From assembly GCA_025890175.1 (NCBI GenBank), contig JANPYM010000006.1:1773655-1837654 (forward strand): 64,000 bases of DNA, read 5' to 3'. The position numbers and the translations under genes were made by a program. Source of the DNA: Ciborinia camelliae. Lineage: Eukaryota; Ascomycota; Leotiomycetes; Helotiales; Sclerotiniaceae. Of this stretch, positions 36,871-47,767 are shown one piece after another. Numbering within the stretch: position 1 is the stretch's first letter; every line of letters begins with the position of its first letter. Under the pieces are notes generated by a model. That model made no database searches. It was not told where the DNA came from and was given only the letters and a program-made list of their open reading frames with translations.

Positions 36871-37917
36871 ATGTGAGCAAAGGGAGCAAGAGACTTCTTC
36901 CTACTTTATCGATGATTGATTGTGACTTTTCATTTCCTGTGCAGTTATAGATGGGAGGTTAGCATGCTAGTGGGCTAAATGTTGGAATTGGAGATGAGGT
37001 GTGGATATAGCATATCAATAGGTACGAACAACGAGGGGCCATCAAAAATAATACCAGGATTAGCACTGCCGCAAGTGTGCATATGCACAACGGGTGAATG
37101 CGGATGGCTGGTAAAATGATGCAAAGATCCGACAGAATGGTACTACACTTCAAATTCCGCTTCCTATTGGTCGTCTCCTGCGTAGCGTGGAGTTGCGCAA
37201 CTTGTGCCCTATCTAGGTAGGTACTAGGTATATAAGCATGGAAATTTAGCCTGGGACTTGGTACGGAATTTAGCCAATGAAATACCTTCTATAATGATTG
37301 TGAAGATGGGGCGTTTGGCGTTTTTTAAAACCGAGTATCGTACAATCTGACGATATCATTTTCCGTGTGTTTATTGGATTCAACAGTAGGTATGGATGGA
37401 TTGAAGATGACACTAAGGTTAGGCGAGTCTCATATCGGCCCCCTTCATATTCGCCTTGCTCATCCGGCACTAATCGTAATACTACTTGACTACGTCCAAT
37501 CGTGTGTCTGATATCCTTGAACTTATCAATTCCTTCCTCTCTGCACACCCTTCATATTCACCGCGCCATTGCCTTGCATTGAAACCCCTCAACATACTTA
37601 TGTCAATGTGCGGAAGCGTGTTGGGGCAGCTTCCACATTTTTGTTCAAATAGTCTGCGCCATCTCGCCTCAGAGGTAGATAATCAATATAGCCCTTTTCT
37701 TCCTCCTCTAAGAGCTGCTTTGAGATACTACTATATTTATCAAACTCTTCACTCATTCACCTGTTATTTTTTAACTAACATATCTTCGGGTAGTCCGCTT
37801 TAGCGAATATTCTCCCATAAGCTCAGTTTCAGCGCATATAGTCTTCATCGTTTGGCTCTTCTCACAAAAAATAATCCATATTCAAACCTCTTACTTGCAC
37901 GAAACTCTCCAGGAAAT
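36871..37917. other. Divergent promoter region, GST and O-methyltransferase
   Basis: About 1.05 kb between divergent genes. It has a TAGGTAGGTACTAGGTATATAA stretch near 37214-37235 and a C/T-rich leader before 37918. No coding region was found. Confidence 0.5.
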
Positions 37918-39264
37918 ATGGACTCCCTTATTACACAGGTCAAGCAACTAGCTGAAAATGCCGGCGAGGCTGCTCGCGAGCAGTTGATCGATCAGCTTCG
38001 TGAACTTACTTACTCTCTCGAGTCGGGCGATGATACCATGCAGAGACTAATCTATCGTGTAAGTAGTGGTGTAACTTTGTATTATAGATTCAACTAACGT
38101 CAGAGCCCAGCAACTGGAAATTGTGATGATTCGAGTGGGCGAGGACCTGAAACTCTTCGAGCTTCTAGATTCCAGCGAGAAACCTTTGTCCGTGGATGAA
38201 CTCTCCAAAGAAACCGGTGCTGCATCTGTGTTTCTAGGTCGCGTTTTGAGGTATCTTGCTTCGATGAAACTCATCAAAGAGACTGGAAAAGACCAGTATA
38301 CCTCTACAAATGTCACCAAAACACTCGCTGTTCCGGGTAACACAGCTGGAGTCTATCATCAGTAGGTTTGATACCTCACTGCTTCCTTGGGACCTAAATT
38401 CTGATATTTTTCCAGATTTAATCTTGTCGGACCTATGTGGAATGACCTTCCAAACTACCTTGCGAAGCACAAGTATCAGGATATGACTGATAGTAACGAT
38501 ACCTGCTGGCATTCCGCGAACAAAACGGACGAACATATCTTTAGCTGGGTTGGACGTCACCCTGATGTAGCAGCAAACTTTGGGAAATGGATGGCTCAAT
38601 ACATGCAAGGCCAGAAAACATGGTTGGATGCCTTCCCACTAGAGAAAGAAGTGGGTGATTGGAAGCCATCAGGTGGTGAAGATGTGCTCCTAGTTGATGT
38701 GGGCGGAAATGTCGGTCCTCTTTTGGATGCACTGAAGGCTAAAACCCTGGGCATCGAAGGTCGAATTATCTTGCAAGAACTGCCCAAAGATAGCAATTTG
38801 CGATCTGGACAGGACCAGCCACACGACACAGAGGCAGCTGCGGAGAAACCTGCTGTTGAAACCACTGTCCATGACATTTACACCCCTCAACCCGTAAAAC
38901 GTATGTGTTATTCTCAGATTGTCAGAATACCATTCAGCTAACCCCCATAGATGCAAAATTCTACTACATTCGAAGTGTATTCCACGACTTTCCCGATGAA
39001 AAGTGCCGCTCTATTCTAAGCAACATCGTGCCAGCAATGGGCAAGGATTCAGTGATTCTGATTGACGAGAAGATCTTCCCAGATTCAAATGTCAACTGGA
39101 AGATGACACAAATTGATATTTCAATGATGGCTTGTTTTGCCTCCATTGAACGCACAGAAACAATGTGGAGCGTCTTACTTAACTCAGTTGGTCTCAAGGT
39201 TGTAAGAAAATATCTTTATCAACCAGAGTCTTATGACGGTGTCATGGTTGTTGAATGCAAGTAA
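37918..39264 (+). CDS. SAM-dependent O-methyltransferase (class I, COMT-like)
   Basis: Exons 37918-38058, 38111-38361, 38416-38900 and 38951-39264 join in frame to 396 residues, the usual size of fungal secondary-metabolite O-methyltransferases. The N-terminal winged-helix dimerisation domain (about 40-120) reads VGEDLKLFELLDSSEKPLSV. The SAM-binding glycine loop is LLVDVGGNVG (222-231), slightly off the usual VDVGGGxG. The second landmark FHDFPDEKC follows, with His304 at the position of the catalytic base in plant COMT-type enzymes. These enzymes methylate phenolic hydroxyls. No polyketide or terpene synthase lies within the window, so the substrate is unknown. A decayed copy of exon 1 appears about 0.4 kb downstream. 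Intron 1 could use another acceptor; the chosen one restores RLIYR-QLEIVMIRVG. Confidence 0.9.
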
Positions 39265-39639
39265 ATAAATCCTTTGAAACCTACCGAAAGTAGAAATGGC
39301 AAATTGGACAGCAGGAGAATCCAGATATTTGGGTCAATTGGATAGCTAGTTAGTTTCAGAGTTGAATAAGCAGTATCTTTTCAACAATCCTATGTGTACT
39401 TGATATGTTATGAGGATAATGAGGCAGTCTACATGGGAATACAACAAGTAAGTATTTAGAAAGTCTCGTCGCAACACTAGGGCTGGAATGCAATGAAACA
39501 GCAGCTTTCTCAAGATTTCTTAATGCAGGGACTGTATGTCCCACTTTAAAGGATATAAACAAGCTTATCTGACAACCTAGGAGACAACCCGAAAAATCCC
39601 TTGAGTTTGAAGTACTTAAGAGCGCAGAGCCCCTCCCCT

Positions 39640-39826
39640 TTTGACATCCCATTTCTTCAAGTTCAAAGCAATTTTCTTTTGAGCCACCAGCAATACCCAT
39701 CTTGGAAGCTGTTTTTGAACAACTCAGCAATATAGTTGGCTCAGCCGATGATACCACCAAAAAGAATCTAATAGTGAAACTCATGAAGAAGACGTGGATG
39801 ATGTGGTGAACAGACCTATGCACTTG
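39640..39826 (+). pseudogene. Decayed first exon of a second O-methyltransferase
   Basis: The plus strand reads FEPPAIPILEAVFEQLSNIV then GSADDTTKKNLIVKLMKK, followed after a one-base slip by EDVDDVVNRPMHL and a GTAAGA donor-like site at 39827. This parallels exon 1 of the adjacent gene (ITQVKQLAENAGEAAREQLI then DQLRELTYSLESGDDTMQRLIYR, then GTAAGT): same helical pattern, same DD motif and same exon end. No downstream exons are recognisable, so it is read as the remnant of a tandem duplicate. The similarity is by eye and modest. Confidence 0.4.
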
Positions 39827-41019
39827 GTAAGATCTCAACCCTTAAGATTTTAGGCGTTCCACTAAATCTCCCAGCTCTAGCTACCCAGGGGCACCTATGA
39901 ATGTTATAACAATCGACAAATACCGACGATAAGATTTTCAGCCTCTCGAGCTCGCCATGATCCGTCTAGATGTTGACCCCAAGCTATTCGGCTTATCAGT
40001 AGCTTCAATTAAGCGAGCAAAAAAAAATCAACAAAAATGACTTCTCACCAGACGTCTCACCAGACGTTTCGCCAGCTCATACAAACAACGAGCTATGAGA
40101 TAAGATAAGCCTCCAAGTTATGCTTCAAGATAAGTCATGCAAGCATCATTAAAATTATGTCGGTATATGTTTCAAATTTCAGGTCCCAGGAACCAGGTAC
40201 CTTAGAGGCAACGAATGACGTTGCACAGTTATCTTATATCTCATATCCAATAGAAAGTCTGCTCTAGTGTAGGGCTGCGAATTGATGGTCGGTTGATTCA
40301 TATCTGTCAATACGTCAATCGAAGTTATATATACCCTCTACCCTCTACCCTCAAAAGTATACTCCGCTCCGTCCGTACCTTCCACAGATATGTATGTATT
40401 CCTGCCCATGAACATAAACATATACTAGTACTCCCAAACCTACCCTTTTTCTAAATAAAAATAGAAAGCTCACCACGCCCCCTTTCCTCACACGTACTAG
40501 GTACCTAATATTAGACAACAATCAACTCATATTGTCGTCCTATCAACTATATATCTCGAATCTTTTCATCTTTCTTAGTTCGTCTCGCTTTCGAGAATAC
40601 TGTAATACATCCCATGTTATAATACCTGAACTGAAAGCTTGATGGCTCCAACGGTTAAGATCCGAATCAGTCCCCAGATATTGCTTTCATCAGAAGAATA
40701 TGTCCACTTTTGGCACTAGCCACCTAAAATAGTCATAAAAGACTCCACCCCGTCTATTCTTATCGCCAAAGATTGGATCAAATGGTGTATAGATTCTAAG
40801 TACGGTTTGTAATAAAGAAATATCAATACTGTTGCCCATTTTCTCTTCCACCGGTTTCCTCAGAATATACCTGATGAATACCTATCTATTTCTCATACAT
40901 GCATCCTTAAGCGGTGGCTGCCCAAAAATCCAACTCCTATTATACACCAAGAAACGCCAACCTCATGCCTTATCCTACCTATTTTGAATAAATTGCTGTT
41001 CACCGTAATGACATTGGTC
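39827..41019. other. Intergenic, 3' of the NHX gene
   Basis: 1.2 kb without a supportable gene. Short direct repeats CACCAGACGT (about 40050-40070) and CTACCCT (40335-40350) are present. The plus-strand frames are short, and the minus frame at 39356-39838 is antisense to the O-methyltransferase relic. Confidence 0.5.
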
Positions 41020-43223
41020 TTAACTCCCGCTTGGTCCACCATGAGGACCTTTACCTCCATCGAGAAGTAACTTTGGTTTAATGAATCCTTCATCCAATTG
41101 TTTGAACCATGCCGCATGATCCTCGGCCGTGCCATGTAATAATTGACTGATTGCGCCCGAAGCAGTAATATGTGGTGCTTCAGGACGACTCGTACTTCCA
41201 GAAGTTGGGTAAGGTGTTCCCATGTCGCCACTATCTTGATGTGGTGATTGTCTTCTTTTCGGTGGTCGATTGGCTGGTGGTGGAAGATCAGATGAATCGC
41301 TGTCAAAGCCTTCATCACTCGTGCTACCCGTTCTACCAAGAAGATCTTGTTCACTCTCATTATCTTTTCTTCCATTTGCATTAGAACCCTTCCTTGACAT
41401 GCTTGCAGGTCTAGGATTTGGGCTAGCGTTCCCACTTGCATAGCTTCCACGTTCTGCTCTTCTGTGATGTCCCAGGCCATCAAGATGCATTGCTGAGCTA
41501 TTTCTTCTCGGATCGTTGCCAATGCCTGTTCCGGAATGCTTATAATAGTTTCCCCCAGAAATAGCTTCAATATCAAATTCATCATCACTATCGATTTCCT
41601 CGACAACTCCAGTACGAATGCCAAGAATCTCTAACATGCGCGCTGTAGTGCCACCAAAGATAATGACAGTAAGCACCACGACCACAAGGACAGTTGCTTT
41701 CAAAGCCCACGAATTCTCGCCGGTCATTCCAGCTGCCAATGCGACACCTACAGCTCCACGCAATCCAGCCCAAAACAACATTGCTTGATAATTGTAGGGT
41801 AACTCGTCTGCAACGTCCTGTCCTCTTTTCTTTGCGCGATATCTGAGGAACCAATTGATCAATTTCGAGAGTGGAAACACGGCAGCATATCGGGCTACAC
41901 AGATTCCAAAGACCGTAACTATAATGAAGAGCGGCTTAAATTGTAAGTTCTTTTCTGTGAACAAAGACAATCCCAGGTAAATAAAGATGAAATTCTCCGA
42001 TAATTGCGCAAGAACCTGGAACAAGTATTTGGTAGTAAGTTGTGTTCGGCGGGACATGTTGTAGTATGCATAATGCTTTAAAGTGATTCCACAGAACAAT
42101 AGTGTGACGATTCCTATGCTAAATTAGTATTATACTTGGGATGAAGGAGGGTTGGAATACTGACCAGACATATGAAGACCATTAGAGAAGAAATAGCTAG
42201 CATATGCAATCAATACAATCAGACAGCTTTCAATCTTTGGAAATCTCCTGACGTATGTGTACTTCAATCCTAAAGCTGTAGCAATTCCTATAATGATTCC
42301 AATGATCAAGCTTCCGAAGAATACTGCCAAGAAAATGCCGATACCTTCAAATAAACTGAGGAAGCCCAAAGTTCCAGCATTACCACCCTCTTTATACCTT
42401 TGTGCCGTCTCGAATAAAACAATTGCGATGGCATCATTGAGGATAGATTCGCCGAAGATTACAGTATAAAGTTTCGGATCGACCTTGTAAGTGTTGAAAA
42501 TCGCTAGAATTGTAACGGGGTCGGTGGCAGAAAGTGTTGCTCCAACAGATATAGCATCGACGAATGTCATGCTAACTCCATCAAGGGGAATTCTTGTATA
42601 TAACCATAGTACCATTCCTAACACAATTGCCGAGATGAATGTCCCAGCAAACGCAAACGTAAGAATAGTTCCTATATTGCGGAAGAAATTTGCTTGATGT
42701 AATTCGTATCCCGATGCTAGAATAATTGGTGGCAGGAGTAGATTGAAGAATATTTGATCGTCGAAGCTCACAAGACTTTGTATGGAATTTCCGGCGCTGA
42801 CTCGAAGGATCAACCCAATCGTCATACCTAGATGGTTTAGCATGTGCTAGATGAACATCTCAATCATCATGGCTTACCAGCAAAAATTGAAATGGAAGTT
42901 TCATGCACAGCTTCAACTTTCTTGATCTGAAGAAGATAACTTGTGAAGAGAGCTACAATGAGTAGCATAATCAAGATGAAAAGAGCCCATGATGAGAATA
43001 TTTCCTTCTGCGATGAATCGGGTGCTATATGTATGATATCAGTCGTCAGTTGGGAATCTCCTTCCGATGTGTTGAAAGATCTATAGCATACCGTCAGGAT
43101 CTTCTTCCTCGGATTGTCTCTCTATCAAAACAGAGTCATTAGCCGATGCGCATAATATCAGATTTCTGGAATCGCAAACATACTCAGAAGCTCGAAGACG
43201 GAGCCGGCGATCGCCGCAGACAT
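41020..43223 (-). CDS. NHX1: Endosomal/vacuolar Na+(K+)/H+ exchanger, NHX1-like
   Basis: Five minus-strand exons, 43184-43223, 43092-43121, 42878-43024, 42165-42827 and 41020-42113, join to 657 residues. About a dozen transmembrane helices begin near residue 35. The amiloride-binding motif FFNLLLPPI (99-107) is present, as are the ion-site blocks SATDPVTILAIF and FGESILNDAIAIVLFE, and FCGITLKHYAYYNMS and FWAGLRGAVGVALA, all hallmarks of eukaryotic CPA1 NHE/NHX exchangers. The family swaps luminal H+ for Na+ or K+ in late endosomes and vacuoles and controls pH and trafficking. The ~190-residue C-terminal tail is hydrophilic, Ser/Asp-rich, probably regulatory, and ends KGPHGGPSGS. Exons 1 and 2 are tiny (40 and 30 bp) and were placed by splice logic, so the N terminus is the least sure part. 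Confidence 0.94.
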
Positions 43224-44761
43224 GATGAAAAGGCAATTAGATTAGGTGTTACTATATGGTGAAGTTTATCGAAGTAATATTGGTAAGGTTACTAGGCACC
43301 TGGGTAGGTTTGCGAAAGACTGTACAGTCGCTCAAAGACGAGCAGCGAATAATAAAAGAACGACGCATGTATATCTCTTGGATGAAAGTGGAGAGGGGTG
43401 TTCTAATGGGATTCTGAAGTTCGTGGAGTTCGTGGATTCATGGTAGGTGTCATGGTTCAATGGTGGTTGATTGGTTGATGGTGGAGAAAGGCAGATTTCG
43501 GTTCCGTTGTCTGGACTGGAGTGAACCAATTAATAAGGTTAAGATTTGGCCAGGTTGTCTTTTCTTCAATGTGAGATATGGTAGATATGATAGATGTGAG
43601 TTGATAAAGTAACAATTTGATGTTACGTGTAAAATAAAAGTATTTATTTAACTACATATCAAACACAAAGAGAAATATAATTCATTGTATTTTTCTATAC
43701 CTACTGGGCTATCTAAAATTTGTGTGATTTGGAATTTTTGATGATATTCTTATTATCTTTCAGGTACCGGTGCTCGCACACTTCACTCTCACTTCACTCA
43801 CGAGGGGCGGTTACAATATAATAAAATTGGTCATCTCGTTTCATCCATAGGTACGTACCTACCTAGGTAGCCTAAGATTTCCCCATCCCCACAGGCATTT
43901 TTATAGGGTTCGAATGGTTCGAACGGTTCCAAAAAGTTTCTCGTCTCTCTACCTATTGGTTCTAGGTATTTTCAGGCATTTGTAGGTATATCAGGCATCC
44001 ATCTCAGCCACCTGTGCATTCTAGCCTTATTCTATCCTTCATCTTAGTGGTGCAACGTGGACCTCCCTGGCGTGAGCTGAGTGAAGTGAAAGGGTGAGGC
44101 TGAGATATGAGGCTGAGATATCGTATCGTGTTCAGTCAGCTTCAGCTTACATAATTAAGTCACTTGCGCTGGCAGCCTCTCATCTAATCAATCATTCAAC
44201 CTCCAGCTTTACCCTTTACCGTCGCATCAGTTGACAAGGGACTTTGAAAATCCGGGGTCCAACAGGGTCCAACGTCTTATACATATCCTACCTACTCATA
44301 GCCTCGTTATCACCTAGGGAATATAATTTGTTCAACTCATTGCCAAATCTCCAATCATTCCATTAATTCGAGTTGTGCAGCATCGTATTGACTTCGCACA
44401 TGTACAGATCTCGATTGTTCCGATGCACCTCATACCCATTTGACTTTGAGCTTTGATCCACCAGACCATCCCAGCAGACAGGCTGTTCCGCGTGCACAGC
44501 AGCCCACTACAGCCTCGTGATGCCCAGAATTCATAGGAACCAACTCGTTTCCGAGAATCAATATTGACATTGCGCCTTACCTCTTCGTTAACAACCTTTG
44601 AAGCCCATCAATCCAAGGTTCTGATAGACTACCAACTCCATCAAAGTCCCAAAGGAAACGACTCCTCTACGGATCTGCGATCAACTGAAAAGGGGACTTA
44701 GGATATCTTTGAACGGAATCTTAGGCTTGGGTCTGGTGCCATTTCTCTACAAACAGAGAAG
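43224..44761. other. Divergent promoter region, NHX1 and SUT-like transporter
   Basis: 1.5 kb between divergent transporter genes. It contains TACCTACCTAGGTA near 43855-43870, GGTTCGAA repeats (43908-43928), GAGGCTGAGATAT duplicated (44096-44120) and a C/A-rich leader before 44762. No gene is supportable. Confidence 0.5.
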
Positions 44762-46794
44762 ATGGTGGAAGATCAAACTCGTCAGTCTCGAGGGGGAAGC
44801 CGTGAGGAACTACAAAGTGTCGACTCGGAAGGAGCTGATGATACTCGAATGAAGGGTTCAATGGAGGATCCCAAACCTGCCAATGAGCAGTCACCGCTTT
44901 TGTCTCCATCCGAATCGGAAGAAGAGGAAGAAGGCCTCATTAACGGAAGCAATATCTTAAACGATGATCCGGATACCTTTTCGGAAACGAAGGGAATGTG
45001 GTACATGATACTTTTGACCCTGAGTATAGGCGGTTTACAAGTAGCATGGGGGGTAGAACTATCCAATGGAACTCCATATCTGTTATCGTTGGGTTTGAGC
45101 AAGTCATTGATGGCGCTGGTATGGATCGCGGGTCCAATGTCAGGGGCTTTAGTTCAACCATATATCGGTATATTAAGTGATAGATGCCGGTCACCATGGG
45201 GTAAAAGGCGACCTTTTATGGCTATAGGTACAGCCGCTACCGTTCTTTCTTTAGTGTTCTTGGCTTGGGTAAGAGAGATCGTGGGTGGATTTCTAGGGCT
45301 GTTTGGTGCAGATAAAGAATCACAAGGCGTCAAAGTTTCGATCATCATTGTTGCTGTCCTTCTAGTTTACATTCTAGATTTTGCTATCGCTACAGGTTTG
45401 TGCCCATATATCAAATGAAGAAAATATACTGATTTCCTATAGTGCAAGCTGCTATTAGAGCTTATATTCTCGATTGTGCCCCGAGTCATCAACAAGGTAT
45501 CTATCTGTTTATGCGAAATTTCCAATAGTCTTCAAACAGACTAACAGCTATCTCTAGAAACTGCAAACTCATATGCTAGCCGTGTCATAGGTATTGGTAA
45601 CATTATTGCTTATCTCGCCGGTTATATTGATCTACCAAAGTACTTGTGGTTCTTTGGGAATACCCAATTCAAAATACTCTCTTTAATGGCCTGCGTCGCT
45701 CTTTCTACGACCGTCACCATAAGCAGTGTCACCATAAAAGAACGTGATCCACGTAACGAACCAATTCCACCCGAAGCAAAATCAGGGCTCCTAGCATTCT
45801 TCAAGCAAGTTTTCACATCCATTAGGCGTTTGCCTCCTTTGACTCGCCAAGTCTGTGAAGTGGAGTTTTTTGCTTGGATCGGCTTCTTCCCTCAACTTTT
45901 CTACTCGAGCTCCTATGTCGGTGATATTTATGTCCAGCCATATCTTAGAGAAAATCCCAATATGACTCCAGCAGAAATCGATAAACTTTACGAAAAGGCT
46001 ACTCGTGTTGGAACTTTTGCTCTATTGATGTACGCCATTACATCATTATCTGTTAACGTTCTCTTACCCTTCTTTATCACCCCATCCTACGATGCCCCCT
46101 CGTCCTCCGAGTCTATATGTTCTCACAAGAGTTACACGACCGGTTTCTCGCGCTTCATCGACAATCTCGCTATTCCCGGTCTAACCCTTCGGCGCGCATG
46201 GCTCATAAGCCATCTCTTATTCGCAGCATGCATGTTTTCTACTCTCATCGTACGATCGATTGCAGGAGCTACCGTTTTGATAGCTTTAGTTGGTGTATCA
46301 TGGGCTTTGACATTATGGGCTCCATTCGCCATCATTAGCGCTGAAGTTAGCAAACGCGATGCTGTACGTCGAGCACGTCAACAATCGATGGTTGGTGAGG
46401 ATGATCTGGATGAAGATCAAGCTGGTAAGTAATCGCTCATTCATGCTGACCCTAATTCCTCTCTCATTCTCCCACCCATCTCTAACAACAATCCCCAGGC
46501 ATCATTCTCGGTATACACAATATGTCCGTCGCAGCTCCCCAAATTCTCGCTACTCTTGGCAGCAGCGTCATCTTCAAATTCATGCAAAAACCACGCGGAA
46601 CACCCGGAGACCGAAGTTTTGCGGTAGTCATGGCTGCAGGCGGTATCAGTACTTTATTCGCTGCATATCTTACTAGTAGGATTAAAGATGAGATTGAGGT
46701 TCCTGGGACGGACAATAGGGAGAGAAGGGAGAGTAGTAGAACGAGGCTTAGCAGAAGGAGTACGGAGACCCCGCTTATTTTGGCTAGTGGATAA
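44762..46794 (+). CDS. Sucrose/alpha-glucoside:H+ symporter-like protein (GPH/SLC45, SUT family)
   Basis: Exons 44762-45395, 45443-45496, 45558-46424 and 46499-46794 join in frame to 616 residues. The first ~77 residues are acidic and cytosolic. Twelve hydrophobic segments follow, the first reading MILLTLSIGGLQVAWGVELS. The loop SDRCRSPWGKRRPFM (139-153) matches the DRxxxxxGRRRP signature of plant SUT and SLC45 transporters, and WIAGPMSGALVQPYIGILSD precedes it as in that family. The C-terminal ALTLWAPFAIISAEVS and LGIHNMSVAAPQI blocks also fit. Relatives such as fission yeast Sut1 import maltose or sucrose with protons. The place is probably the plasma membrane, though vacuolar membrane is possible. 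An RS-rich C tail is present. Family firm, substrate inferred. Confidence 0.92.
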
Positions 46795-47767
46795 AGGGGC
46801 GAGGGATATGGGGGTCTGATTGAAAGAGAAGATGCAATCCAGACCAATAGGAAATGTTGGCCTGCAGGCGGGTTCTTGTAGTCGGATCGTTTTGCTGGAT
46901 GGGAGTGGGAGATTTCAGGATGTTGAAATAGCATGGAAACTATGAACGACTTGCTCTGTACTGTTGATATACCAAATATTTGAGATGTATATATTTTTAT
47001 ACCTACTACATTGCATTGCATGGCCGGTTCAGGCTTTGGGGCCTCTCAAAGCCTGTAAATTTTGTAGATTGATTCAGAGGCTCGTGGCTTTAGTGGGCCT
47101 TGAGTTGTGCAAGAATAAAGCGAGCAGGTTATAAATATTGGAGGAGTCTCTTTGAGAGTGAAAAGAGAAAGGGGGGAGGGGGGAAGGGTGAGGGTAGAAT
47201 GGGATTTATGGAGGGGATTTTGGTATACACCATCTCCCACAACTCTCACGCTTTGCGTTTTTCTATGGGGTGCGTATCTGGTTCCAGTATCATCTGAACA
47301 TCACTTCGTTATGATTCATATATTTACAATATGACCAACAATCAGTACCAGGTACCCTTGGGCACCCAAGTATTCCAAGCATTCAACCTTGTTCTAGGAC
47401 ACAATATCCATTCACACAGTCACCTAACGATTACACACAGACTTTTTTCTCTCTGAAGACTTCCTTTGCATCACACCACCGCTTTTCTCTTTCTCTTTCT
47501 CGTTTCTTCCCCGGTGTGAATAACTATCTAACTAACTACCTGTTTGCAACGACCCATAACCCATCTTCCAAAAGCAAAATCAAAGTGCATCGCATTAAAA
47601 GCTTCCTTCCTCTATTCTTCTCTTCACCTCCTACCCCTTCTTCTACAACTACTACAACGCTTACCTTTCGACATAACTTTGGATCTTTAAATCAGAGGGT
47701 TGATATCGAGGAATATCATATCACACTTACTTCTTAATAGATAGCTATACATCTCCATCCATCCAAC
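46795..47767. other. Intergenic upstream of the large disordered protein
   Basis: About 970 bp. The final ~300 bp are C/T-rich with TTTCTC repeats (47482-47505), a likely long pyrimidine-rich leader before 47768. No other gene was seen. Confidence 0.5.

Noticed and set aside
33747..39264. A possible secondary-metabolite cluster (permease, GST, O-methyltransferase side by side)
   Set aside because: No backbone synthase, oxidase or regulator within the window, the genes differ in strand, and the permease is of sugar type; proximity alone is not enough.
39356..39838. Minus-strand frame of 160 codons downstream of the O-methyltransferase
   Set aside because: It is antisense to the O-methyltransferase-like exon relic, which explains the sequence better.
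40640..40690. Possible tRNA B box (GGTTAAGATCCGAATC)
   Set aside because: No matching A box or cloverleaf nearby.
40893..41624. Minus-strand frame of 243 codons overlapping the NHX1 C terminus
   Set aside because: A shadow frame of the NHX1 cytosolic tail; the NHX1 frame continues cleanly through it.
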